A DNA stretch of 33,753 nucleotides, from NCBI GenBank assembly GCA_027339205.1, contig DAHWOV010000036.1:1-33753 (forward strand), written 5' to 3'. Under the pieces are notes generated by a model. It searched no databases. It saw nothing but the letters and a program-made list of their open reading frames with translations, and was not told the origin of the DNA. Both the position numbers and the translations under genes were made by a program. This document shows, piece by piece, positions 1 to 7,145 of this stretch (position 1 is its first letter; each line of letters opens with the position of its first letter). The DNA comes from JAJYVT01 sp027339205 (GTDB lineage: Bacteria > Actinomycetota > Acidimicrobiia > Acidimicrobiales > RAAP-2).

Positions 1-227
1 AGCAGGGGGCGGGTGAGGAGGAACTCCTCGGAGAAGATGTCGGCCTCGAGGGTCTGCCAGTCGGCGGAGCGGCCACCCTCGCCCACCATCCCGCCCCCGG
101 CCACCTGCTCGGCCTGGATCCGCAGCAGCTGCTTGCGGTAGTCCCACTCGTAGAGGGCCTTCGCCTCGTCGAGGCCCTCGTAGCACTGCAGCCGGATCAG
201 CCTCGCACCCGACAGCTCGGCGACCGA
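1..227 (-). repeat. Second, diverged copy of the moxR segment at 583-776
   Basis: This block aligns in frame with 583-776 and differs at many third codon positions. It carries an 11-codon insertion (a GGGMVGEGG-like stretch) and changes EWNYRKQ to EWDYRKQ. The junction lies in a shared short sequence encoding SVAE. The divergence argues against a recent tandem duplication by slippage. Confidence 0.8.
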
Positions 228-962
228 GGGCGGCTTGCGCAGCTCGAGGGAGCGGAGCGACCGGACGATCCGCGCCACCTGGTCCGAGAGCTCCTCGCTG
301 ATCCCAGGCACCCGGCGCAACACGATCTCCCGCTCCCGGGTCAGCTCCGGATAATCCACATGCAGATAAAGGCAGCGCCGCTTGAGGGCCTCGGAGAGCT
401 CCCGCGTGTTGTTGGACGTGAGGAAGACCATCGGCACCTGGCGGGCACGCACCGTCCCGAGCTCGGGGATCGACACCTGGTACTCGGAGAGCACCTCGAG
501 GAGGAGCGCCTCGGTCTCGAGCTCGACGCGGTCGATCTCGTCGACGAGGAGCACCACCGGGTCCTCGCTGCGGATCGCCTCGAGCAGCGGGCGCGTGAGC
601 AGGAACGCCTCGGAGAAGATGTCGGCCTCGAGGTCCGCCCAGGTGGACGCCGACTGCTCCGCCTGGATCCTGAGCAGCTGCTTTCGGTAGTTCCACTCGT
701 ACAGCGCCTTCGCCTCGTCGAGCCCCTCGTAGCACTGGAGCCGGATGAGGCGTCGCCCGGCCATCTCGGCAACCGACTTGGCCAGCTGGGTCTTGCCGGT
801 CCCTGCAGGACCCTCGACCAGGACGGGCTTCTCGAGGCGGCCGGCGAGGTAGACGACCCCGGCGATGCGCTCGTCGGCGACGTAGCCCACCCGGCCGAGC
901 CCCGCACGCACCTCGTCGATCGAGCCGAGCCCGGCGCGCTCGGGACTGGGCCGCCGGGTCAC
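1..962 (-). CDS. MoxR/CoxD-type AAA+ ATPase, 3' end outside window, with internal homologous duplication
   Basis: The reading frame starts at GTG 962-960, which overlaps the proA stop (GTGA), so it is probably translationally coupled to proA. It stays open to the left edge. The N-terminal part has a Walker A (GPAGTGKT), the MoxR-subfamily block RLQCYEGLDEAKALYEW, a Walker B (VVLLVDEIDRV) and a sensor-like TSNN. MoxR/CoxD ATPases usually act as chaperones with a VWA-domain partner, whose gene would be expected downstream beyond position 1. The oddity is that after the lid region, at KPPSVAE, the frame re-enters a diverged second copy of the RLQCYEGLDEAKALYEW block (1-227 versus 583-776) instead of continuing into the normal C-terminus. 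Either this is an in-frame partial duplication or an assembly join between two paralogues. Family call is secure; the structure of the 3' part is not. Confidence 0.85.
   Translation of the reverse strand, partial: MTRRPSPERAGLGSIDEVRAGLGRVGYVADERIAGVVYLAGRLEKPVLVEGPAGTGKTQLAKSVAEMAGRRLIRLQCYEGLDEAKALYEWNYRKQLLRIQAEQSASTWADLEADIFSEAFLLTRPLLEAIRSEDPVVLLVDEIDRVELETEALLLEVLSEYQVSIPELGTVRARQVPMVFLTSNNTRELSEALKRRCLYLHVDYPELTREREIVLRRVPGISEELSDQVARIVRSLRSLELRKPPSVAELSGARLIRLQCYEGLDEAKALYEWDYRKQLLRIQAEQVAGGGMVGEGGRSADWQTLEADIFSEEFLLTRPL
583..776 (-). repeat. First copy of the duplicated moxR segment
   Basis: This is the copy in normal family context, directly after Walker A. It includes LAKSVAEMAG, the RLQCYEGLDEAKALYEW block and DIFSEAFLLTRPLL. 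Its partner is at 1-227. Confidence 0.8.
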
Positions 963-2206
963 CGCCGCACCTGGCCCTCTCCCCGCACGACCCACTTCAC
1001 GCAGGTCAGCTCCTTCGGCCCCATGGGACCGCGCGCGTGCAGCTTCTGGGTGGAGATGCCCACCTCTGCACCGAGGCCCAGCTCCCCCCCGTCGACGAAG
1101 CGGGTGGAGGCGTTGACGAGGACCGCCGCCGCGTCGACCTCACGGACGAACCGGTCGGCACGAGAAAGGTCGCGCGTGACGATCGCCTCCGAGTGGCCCG
1201 AGCCGAAGCGCGAGATGTGGTCGATCGCGGCGTCGAGGTCGTCGACCACCGCGACGGCGAGCTTCATCGCGAGGAACTCCGTGGCGAAGTCCTCGTCGGT
1301 CGCCGGCGCGGCCGCCAGGAGGTGTGCACGTGCCCGCTCGTCGGCGACGAGCTCCACCTCGGCGAGCGAGGTGGAGAGCCGGCCGAGCAGCGCCGGCGCG
1401 ACCTCGGCGTGGACGAGCAGCGTCTCCATCGCGTTGCACACGCCCGGCCGCTGGGTCTTCGCGTTGACCACGATGCGCTCCGCCATGTCGAGGTCGGCCG
1501 ACTCGTCCACGTAGACGTGGCAGTTGCCGTCCCCGTCGAGGATGTAGGGCACGGTGGCGTGCTCGACCAGCGACGTGATCAGCGCCTTGCCGCCGCGCGG
1601 GACGAGGCAGTCGACGAGGCCCCGCAGCCGCATGAAGGCGACCGCGGTCTCGTGGCTCGTGTCCTCCACGAGAGCGGCGGCGTCCTCGGGGAGGCCGGCC
1701 TTCGAGAGCGCTCTCCGCAGGACCGCTGCCACCGCTCGGTTGGACTCGAGCGCCGACGACGAGCCGCGGAGCAGCACGGCGTTCCCCGCCTTGAGGCAGA
1801 TCCCCGCCGCGTCGCTCGTCACGTTGGGCCGGTTCTCGTAGATCACGCCCACGACACCGAGCGGCACGCGGATCCGCTCGACCCGCAGCCCGTTGGGGCG
1901 GACCCACCCGTCCACCACCTCGCCGACGGGGTCGGGCAGCGCAGCGACGGCCCGCAGCCCTTCGGCCATCTGCTCCACGCGGCGCTCGGTGAGCGCCAGC
2001 CGGTCCAGCGCGGTCGCGTCCAGCCCCTCGCGCTCGGCGTGCCCGAGGTCCTTGCGGTTGGCCTCGAGCACCGCGGCACTGTCGCCCACGAGCAGGTCGG
2101 CCGCAGCACGCAGCGCGTCGTCGCGGACGGCCGACGAGGCTCGACCGACCTCTCGCGACGCGGCCCGCACCCGGTGCGCGAGGCCCTCGAGGTCGGACGT
2201 CGACAT
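959..2206 (-). CDS. proA: Glutamate-5-semialdehyde dehydrogenase (gamma-glutamyl phosphate reductase)
   Basis: Second step of proline synthesis: NADPH-dependent reduction of gamma-glutamyl phosphate to glutamate-5-semialdehyde in the cytoplasm. At 415 aa it has normal length. It shows the ALDH-superfamily nucleotide-binding segment (KAGNAVLLRGSSSALESNRA, about 139-158), the catalytic cysteine in QRPGVCNAMET (Cys257), and the C-terminal signature VNASTRFVDGGELGLGAEVG near residue 365. The ATG start is preceded by TAGGCT with a 6-nt spacer, so the mRNA may be leaderless and proA may have its own promoter although it follows proB closely (42 nt). Its stop overlaps the start of the AAA+ ATPase. 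Confidence 0.97.
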   Translation of the reverse strand: MSTSDLEGLAHRVRAASREVGRASSAVRDDALRAAADLLVGDSAAVLEANRKDLGHAEREGLDATALDRLALTERRVEQMAEGLRAVAALPDPVGEVVDGWVRPNGLRVERIRVPLGVVGVIYENRPNVTSDAAGICLKAGNAVLLRGSSSALESNRAVAAVLRRALSKAGLPEDAAALVEDTSHETAVAFMRLRGLVDCLVPRGGKALITSLVEHATVPYILDGDGNCHVYVDESADLDMAERIVVNAKTQRPGVCNAMETLLVHAEVAPALLGRLSTSLAEVELVADERARAHLLAAAPATDEDFATEFLAMKLAVAVVDDLDAAIDHISRFGSGHSEAIVTRDLSRADRFVREVDAAAVLVNASTRFVDGGELGLGAEVGISTQKLHARGPMGPKELTCVKWVVRGEGQVRR

Positions 2207-2212
2207 CGCCCC

Positions 2213-2218
2213 AGCCTA
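2213..2218 (-). promoter_or_regulatory. Candidate -10 hexamer TAGGCT for proA
   Basis: On the minus strand TAGGCT is followed by 6 nt and then the proA ATG, which places the likely transcription start at or next to the start codon. No clear -35 is seen. It belongs to the recurring TANNNT pattern in this window. Confidence 0.5.
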
Positions 2219-2248
2219 CCGGCGACCCGGTGGCGATCCCTGCTCGGG

Positions 2249-3352
2249 TCAGGCCAGGAGGATCACGAGGTCGTCGCGGTGGACCGCGACCGGCGAGAGC
2301 TCGTCGGGCAGCTCCTCGCTCCGCCGACCGACCCACTCCGGCGCGCGATCCGACGCGTAGCGCACGAGGCCCTTGGCGAACACCGCGCCGTCGGTGCCCG
2401 CGATCTCCACCGCGTCGTCGGGGTCGAAGTCTCCACGGCACTCGACCACGCCTGCAGGGAGCAGCGAGCGGCCTCGCTCGACGAGCGCCCGGCGGGCCCC
2501 GTCGTCGACGACGAGCAGTCCCGAGGCGCCCAACGCGAAGGCGATCCACAGCTTGCGCGCCGGCATCCGCTCGCTGCCCGCCCTGCACACGGTCCCCACC
2601 CCCGGCACCCCGCCGAGCACGTCGGTGAGCACGCCCGGGCGGCGCCCGTCGGCGATGACCGTCGTGATCCCCGAGCGGCTCGCCATGCGCGCGGCTGCGA
2701 GCTTGGAGGCCATCCCGCCACTCCCGACGGTCCCGGGACCCCCCGCCAGCTCCATGAGGTGCTGGTCGACCTCCACCACCTCCTCGATGAGCGAGCCGGC
2801 GCCGAGCCGGGGATCCGCGCTGAGGAGGCCGGGGGTGTCCGTGAGCAGCACGAGCAGGTCCGCACGCACGAGATGCGCGACCAGTGCGGCGAGCCGGTCG
2901 TTGTCACCGAAGCGGATCTCCTCGTCGGCGACCGCGTCGTTCTCGTTGACCACCGGCACGACGCCCAGCTTCCAGAGATGCTCCAGGGTCGCGCGGGCGT
3001 GCAAGTACTGGCGCCGGTGGCCGAAGTCGAGCGGCGCAAGCAGGACCTGGCCCACGAGCAGCCCGTGCGCGCCGAGGGCGTCCTGCCATGCCCGCATGAG
3101 CCGCTGCTGGCCCACCGCGGACAGCGCCTGGAGGACGGCGGGATCCGAAGGCCGTCCCCCCGACCTCCCCAGCGCTGCCCACCCGCACACGATGGCCCCC
3201 GAGGACACGACCGCGACGTGGCGATCGGCGCGTACGAGCGCAGCAACCTGTGTGCAGAGCGCTCCCACCGCTTCAGCGTCGACCTCGCCGCCCGGGGTCG
3301 TGACCGTGGACGACCCGACCTTCACGACGACCGCACCCGCCGTTCCCGCCAT
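2249..3352 (-). CDS. proB: Glutamate 5-kinase
   Basis: First committed step of proline synthesis: ATP-dependent phosphorylation of glutamate, normally feedback-inhibited by proline. The 367-aa protein has the amino-acid-kinase fold (VVKVGSSTV near residue 9; NENDAV and FGDNDRLAALVA in the middle; GSGGMASKL near 210) and a C-terminal PUA domain from about residue 275. The ATG at 3352 was chosen over an upstream in-frame start at 3403 because it sits directly before the conserved AVVVKVGSS strand and has a TACCCT -10-like hexamer 9 nt upstream. It lies between obg and proA, the common obg-proB-proA order. Confidence 0.96.
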   Translation of the reverse strand: MAGTAGAVVVKVGSSTVTTPGGEVDAEAVGALCTQVAALVRADRHVAVVSSGAIVCGWAALGRSGGRPSDPAVLQALSAVGQQRLMRAWQDALGAHGLLVGQVLLAPLDFGHRRQYLHARATLEHLWKLGVVPVVNENDAVADEEIRFGDNDRLAALVAHLVRADLLVLLTDTPGLLSADPRLGAGSLIEEVVEVDQHLMELAGGPGTVGSGGMASKLAAARMASRSGITTVIADGRRPGVLTDVLGGVPGVGTVCRAGSERMPARKLWIAFALGASGLLVVDDGARRALVERGRSLLPAGVVECRGDFDPDDAVEIAGTDGAVFAKGLVRYASDRAPEWVGRRSEELPDELSPVAVHRDDLVILLA

Positions 3353-3361
3353 AGGCCAACG

Positions 3362-3367
3362 AGGGTA
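3362..3367 (-). promoter_or_regulatory. Candidate -10 hexamer TACCCT for proB
   Basis: TACCCT lies 9 nt before the proB ATG on the minus strand, fitting a leaderless or near-leaderless transcript. No recognisable -35. Confidence 0.4.
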
Positions 3368-3412
3368 GCGGAGGCCCTCGGGGCACAGCCCGACCCGGCG
3401 CACGACCCGAAG

Positions 3413-4924
3413 TCAGCGCCTCCCGCCGCGGCCTGGGGGGCGCCGCCCTCGGGGGCGGCGCGCGTCGTGCTCGGCGGGCGCTACCGCTTGGTCCCGGAAC
3501 CACGCGAAGGAGAGGACCCCGACCGACACCTCGTCGCCATCGCGCGCACCTGCGCGGGCGAGCGCCCGGTCGACGCCCAGTCGCTGGAGCCGACGCACCG
3601 CCTCGGCGAGCGCGGCGTCGTCGGTGAGGTCCGACAGGCTCACGGCGCGTCGGGCGTCACGTCCCTCGACGCGCCAGGCGTGAGGACCCAGGCGCTCGAC
3701 CACGACGCCGTCGGGCACCGGGCGATGGACGACCACCGTCCCGGCGGTCGGCACTTCCGCCTCGGGCTCCTCGCCGCCGGCCGCGGTGCCGGCCCCGCTC
3801 GTCTCGAGGAAGAGGGCGCCTGTCTCATGGGGCGCGCTGTGCTGCGCCCTCCGGGAGCCGACGACGAGCGCTGCCATGCGCTGCACAAGCTCTCCGACCC
3901 CCTCGCCCGTCACGGCCGAGATCACGAGATCGAACAGCGGCTCACCGCAGTCGTCGGGCCCTGCGGCGTCGGGCTCTCCGGCGTCGGGCCCTGCGGCATC
4001 AGGCCCTGCGGCATCAGGCCCTGCGGCGTCGGGACCTGCGGCATCGGGCCCTGCCGCGTCGGCCTTCGAACCCACCACCAGGCGCGGCCGAGCGAGGAGC
4101 GCCGGCTCGTAGCGCCCGAGCTCCGCGAGCAGCACGGCGAGCTGCGTGGCGGCGGGCGCCGCGGCCGTCGGTGCCATGTCCACGAGCACGACGAGCACCC
4201 GCGCGCGCTCGACGTGGCGGAGGAACCGGTGCCCGAGCCCTCTCCCCTCTGCCGCGCCCTCGACGAGGCCCGGGACGTCGGCGACCACGAGCTCGGTCTC
4301 GTCGCCCCCGCTGCCCACCCGCACGACGCCGAGATGTGGCTGGAGCGTCGTGAAGGGGTAGTCCGCGATCTTCGGACGTGCCGACGAGATCGCGGCGATG
4401 AGCGTCGACTTGCCCGCATTGGGAAACCCGACCAACGCGACGTCGGCAGTGAGCTTCAGCTCCAGGTCGAGCCAGCGCTCCTCGCCGTGCTCCCCCTGCT
4501 CGGCGAACGCCGGGGCCCGACGCCCATTGGAGAGGAAGCTGGCGTTGCCACGACCTCCCCTGCCGCCGGCGGCCGCGAGCCAGCGGTCCCCGGGGACCGA
4601 GAGGTCGCGGAGGGCAGCACCGTCGCGGTCGCGCACCACCGTGCCCACCGGAACCGCCACCTCCAGGTCCGCGCCGCGCTGTCCGTGTCGGCGTCTGCCC
4701 GCCCCGTGCGCCCCGTCGCCGGCGCGGCGGAACGGATGGTCCTTGAAGCCGAAAAGCGAGGCCTGATTGGGATCGGCGACGAGCCAGACGTCGCCGCCGC
4801 GGCCGCCGTCGCCGCCGTCGGGCCCGCCACGCGCGACATGCGCCTCGCGCCGGAAGGAGACGGCGCCCGCGCCGCCGTCCCCCGCCCTGGCGTGCAGCTG
4901 CGCCTCGTCGACGAACCCTGACAC
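3413..4924 (-). CDS. obg: Obg/CgtA family ribosome-assembly GTPase
   Basis: Essential large-subunit assembly and stress GTPase. The N-terminal glycine-rich Obg fold (about 1-158, with GGPDGGDGGRGGDV) is followed by the G domain: G1 GFPNAGKST (166-174), G3 DVPG (216-219), G4-like GSKAD (285-289) and G5-like SAVTGEG (336-342). A C-terminal OCT domain, typical of Gram-positive Obg, spans about 395-480, followed by a basic tail. The GTG at 4924 (MSGFVDEAQ) was chosen over the GTG at 4945 because a TAGGAT hexamer lies 8 nt upstream and the protein then begins as family members do. Two oddities: the usual Asn of the NKxD motif is Ser, and about seven AAGPD repeats (290-324) sit between G4 and G5. 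Confidence 0.95.
   Translation of the reverse strand: MSGFVDEAQLHARAGDGGAGAVSFRREAHVARGGPDGGDGGRGGDVWLVADPNQASLFGFKDHPFRRAGDGAHGAGRRRHGQRGADLEVAVPVGTVVRDRDGAALRDLSVPGDRWLAAAGGRGGRGNASFLSNGRRAPAFAEQGEHGEERWLDLELKLTADVALVGFPNAGKSTLIAAISSARPKIADYPFTTLQPHLGVVRVGSGGDETELVVADVPGLVEGAAEGRGLGHRFLRHVERARVLVVLVDMAPTAAAPAATQLAVLLAELGRYEPALLARPRLVVGSKADAAGPDAAGPDAAGPDAAGPDAAGPDAGEPDAAGPDDCGEPLFDLVISAVTGEGVGELVQRMAALVVGSRRAQHSAPHETGALFLETSGAGTAAGGEEPEAEVPTAGTVVVHRPVPDGVVVERLGPHAWRVEGRDARRAVSLSDLTDDAALAEAVRRLQRLGVDRALARAGARDGDEVSVGVLSFAWFRDQAVAPAEHDARRPRGRRPPGRGGRR
3950..4060 (-). repeat. 15-bp in-frame minisatellite in obg (AAGPD repeats)
   Basis: About seven imperfect 15-bp units encode AAGPD or close variants (one AGEPD unit) directly after the G4 motif. 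Repeats of this type can change copy number by slippage without shifting the frame. Confidence 0.85.
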
Positions 4925-4932
4925 GCTCGTGG

Positions 4933-4938
4933 ATCCTA
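4933..4938 (-). promoter_or_regulatory. Candidate -10 hexamer TAGGAT for obg
   Basis: TAGGAT on the minus strand is followed by 8 nt and then GTG 4924-4922. It helps choose this start over GTG 4945, which would lie upstream of the transcription start. Confidence 0.5.
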
Positions 4939-4979
4939 CGGCCACGTTCCTCGTGAAGGGCCGAGGGCGCGACCGACCC

Positions 4980-6341
4980 TCAGCCCCCTGAGAGACGGCG
5001 CGCTCTCGCGGCCACCTCCCTGCGAGCGCCCGCCTCGTCGACGCTGCGGCACTCGCCCCCTTCGACCAGCCGGCGGCCCCCGACCCAGACGTCGGTGATC
5101 AGGCGGCTCGACGCCGCCCAGACGAGGAGCGTCAGGATGTCGGCGTCGCTGTCGGCGGGGACGAACGCGGCGTCGTCGAGCTCGACGCGGACGAAGTCGG
5201 CGAGCCTGCCCGGCTCGAGCGAGCCGCAGTCGAGCCCGAGCGCGGCACCGCCGCCGCGCGAGGCGAGCGACAACGCGTCGAGGGTCCCGAGCGCCGACGC
5301 GTCACACGCGACAGCACGGGCGAGGAGCGGCGCGAGCCTGAGCTCCTCCCAAAGATCGAGATTGTCGTTGGACGCCGGCCCGTCGGTGCCGAGCCCCACC
5401 CGGATCCCCCGCGCCAGCATGGCGCCGACCTTGGCCACGCCGCTCCCGAGCTTCGCGTTGCTCTGCGGGCAGTGGGCGACGGCGACGTCGTGCTGGGCGA
5501 AGAGGTCCATCTCCTCCTCGTCCAGCCACACAGCGTGCGCGGCGAGCACCCGGCAGTCGAGCAGCCCCGCGCGCGCCAGCGCCTCGGGCGCTCCGCATCC
5601 CTGCCGCGCGCGGACGGCTGCGTCCTCGGCCCGGGTCTCCGACACGTGCACGTGGACGAGCGCGTCAAGCTCCCTCGCGGCCCCTGCGACGGCATGGAGC
5701 GCCTCGGGGGGAAGGGTGTAGGCGGAGTGGGGCCCGAGCCCCACGGTGAGACGGCCCTGGTGCCCGTCGAGCTGCGCGTGCAGCTCGACGGCATCCTCGA
5801 GGAAGTGCCGCCACACGCTCTGACGACCGGCGCCCGGCACGTCGAGGATGCCGGGCGTGACGACGCAGCGGATCCCGGCATCGAGCGCCGCCTCGGCGAC
5901 CGCCCGCGGGTGCAGGTAGAGCTCGCAGGTGGTCGTCACTCCGGCCCGAAGGAGCTCGGCGCAGCCGAGCTGCATCCCCCACCACACGTCGTCGGGGGCC
6001 AAGCGCGCCTCGCGGGGCCAGACGGCCTCGGCGAGCCAGCGCTCGAGCGGCAGGCCGTCTCCCACCCCTCGAAGCAGCGTCATGGGAGAGTGGCCGTGCG
6101 TGTTCACGAGCCCCGGCATGAGGAGCCCCCCCACGCGCCGCACGGCGGAGATCCTCGCTCGCGGCGCGTCCGCCGCCGCGCCGACCCAGGCGACACGGTC
6201 CCCGGTGACGTCGAGCGCGCCGGGACGGTGGATGCTGCACTGCGCGTCCATGGTGACCACGCAGTCGGCGAGGTAGCGCACCACGGCGGGCGGGCCGTCC
6301 GGAGGGTCCGCCGCGCGCAGGGCTTCACCCGGCAGCGTCAC
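4980..6341 (-). CDS. Amidohydrolase of the 5'-methylthioadenosine/S-adenosylhomocysteine deaminase (MtaD) family
   Basis: Cytoplasmic metal-dependent deaminase of 453 aa with an amidohydrolase TIM barrel. Metal and catalytic residues are visible: His82 and His84 in NTHGHSPM, His205 in GPHSAYT, His232 and Glu235 in HVHVSET, His269 in AAHAVWLDEEE, and Asp320 in GLGTDGPASNDNLD. Members deaminate MTA, SAH or adenosine; some related enzymes deaminate aminofutalosine in menaquinone synthesis, so the exact substrate is inferred. The GTG start overlaps the stop of the upstream DtxR-like gene (GTGA), which indicates coupling. The nearby purine phosphorylase (7146-8060) would fit a route MTA to methylthioinosine to hypoxanthine plus methylthioribose-1-phosphate. 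Confidence 0.88.
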   Translation of the reverse strand: MTLPGEALRAADPPDGPPAVVRYLADCVVTMDAQCSIHRPGALDVTGDRVAWVGAAADAPRARISAVRRVGGLLMPGLVNTHGHSPMTLLRGVGDGLPLERWLAEAVWPREARLAPDDVWWGMQLGCAELLRAGVTTTCELYLHPRAVAEAALDAGIRCVVTPGILDVPGAGRQSVWRHFLEDAVELHAQLDGHQGRLTVGLGPHSAYTLPPEALHAVAGAARELDALVHVHVSETRAEDAAVRARQGCGAPEALARAGLLDCRVLAAHAVWLDEEEMDLFAQHDVAVAHCPQSNAKLGSGVAKVGAMLARGIRVGLGTDGPASNDNLDLWEELRLAPLLARAVACDASALGTLDALSLASRGGGAALGLDCGSLEPGRLADFVRVELDDAAFVPADSDADILTLLVWAASSRLITDVWVGGRRLVEGGECRSVDEAGARREVAARARRLSGG

Positions 6342-7027
6342 ACGCGCCGGCGGAGGGTGACGTAGAGGCGGCGCGAGAGATCGGCACCGATCGCGACGGA
6401 CGTTGCCTGCGTCGCGAGCATCAAGGTGCCGTCCGGCGCGCGAGAGACGACGGTGGCGTCGCTCCCTGGGACGAACCGGTGCTCATCGAGGTAGATGAGG
6501 GCGTCGGTGTCCATCTCCACCTCCTCGCTGATGCGGGCGAGACAGACCCGGTCACCTTCGACGACCTCCGCGAGCGGACGTTGGGCGCCGAGCGGCTGAG
6601 GCGTCCTCGAGCCGGGGATCGGATTGCCGTGGGGGCACGTCGGGGGGTCACCGAGCAGCTGGACGAGCCGAGCCTCGACGTCGTCGGAGATCACGTGCTC
6701 CCACCGGCCGGCCTCCCGGTGGACCTTGTGCCACTCGAGGCCGATCACGTCGGCGAGCAGACGCTCGGCGAGGCGGTGCTTGCGCACCACCTTCTCCGCC
6801 AGTTGCGAGCCCGTCTGGGTGAGCTCGACAACACGGCCGTCCCTGCGGACGTACCCGTCCTCGGCAAGACGGTCGAGCATCTCGGAGACCGAGGGCGCGG
6901 AGCGACCGAGGCGCTCGGCGATGCGTGCCTGGATCGGAAGCGTGCCTTCTTCCTTCAAGGAGTGGATCGTCTGGAGGTACTCCTCGACGGGAGGGTGGTA
7001 GCCGTCGTCTGTCACCGAGTGCGCCAC
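6338..7027 (-). CDS. DtxR/MntR-family metal-dependent transcriptional repressor with altered primary site
   Basis: Metal-sensing DNA-binding repressor. The 229 aa give the full three-domain plan: winged helix (about 10-65, IAERLGRSAPSVSEMLDRL), dimerisation/metal domain (about 66-145, ending in GNPIPG), and a C-terminal SH3-like domain (about 150-229). Ancillary-site ligands look conserved (His84, Glu88, His103 in KHRLAERL and HKVHREAG). In the primary site, however, DtxR Met10 corresponds to Glu16 (VEEYLQT) and DtxR Cys102 corresponds to Gly107 (EAGRWEH), while Glu110 and His111 are kept. The acidic residue at the Met10 position resembles MntR, but Gly matches neither group. The GTG start has TAGGCT 8 nt upstream. 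It is coupled to the amidohydrolase and diverges from the phosphorylase. Confidence 0.92.
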   Translation of the reverse strand: MAHSVTDDGYHPPVEEYLQTIHSLKEEGTLPIQARIAERLGRSAPSVSEMLDRLAEDGYVRRDGRVVELTQTGSQLAEKVVRKHRLAERLLADVIGLEWHKVHREAGRWEHVISDDVEARLVQLLGDPPTCPHGNPIPGSRTPQPLGAQRPLAEVVEGDRVCLARISEEVEMDTDALIYLDEHRFVPGSDATVVSRAPDGTLMLATQATSVAIGADLSRRLYVTLRRRV

Positions 7028-7035
7028 TCTCGCCG

Positions 7036-7041
7036 AGCCTA
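7036..7041 (-). promoter_or_regulatory. Candidate -10 hexamer TAGGCT for the dtxR-like gene
   Basis: Identical to the hexamer before proA. It lies 8 nt before the GTG start in the divergent intergenic region (7028-7145). No classical DtxR-box palindrome was seen there. Confidence 0.5.
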
Positions 7042-7132
7042 TCCATCAGGGTGCCCCGAGGGCCGGCGGCGTCCTGCGTCAGAAGGCGGCCGCTGCTCGG
7101 GAGCCCGGCCAGAGGCAAGCGACGGCACCTCG

Positions 7133-7138
7133 TAGCAT
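7133..7138 (+). promoter_or_regulatory. Candidate -10 hexamer TAGCAT for the purine phosphorylase
   Basis: TAGCAT is followed by 7 nt and then GTG 7146. It overlaps an ATG at 7137, which has no Shine-Dalgarno sequence, so the downstream GTG is the better leaderless start. Confidence 0.4.
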
Positions 7139-7145
7139 GACGCCC

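Noticed and set aside
1037..4921. Very long plus-strand open frame opposite proA, proB and obg
   Set aside because: It is antisense to three clear genes; its length comes from high GC and few stop codons. Its translation is Arg/His/Asp-rich without any family motif.
7028..7145. DtxR-box in the divergent promoter region
   Set aside because: Only TAGGCT resembles part of the consensus; no 19-bp palindrome is present, so the hexamer is better explained as a -10.
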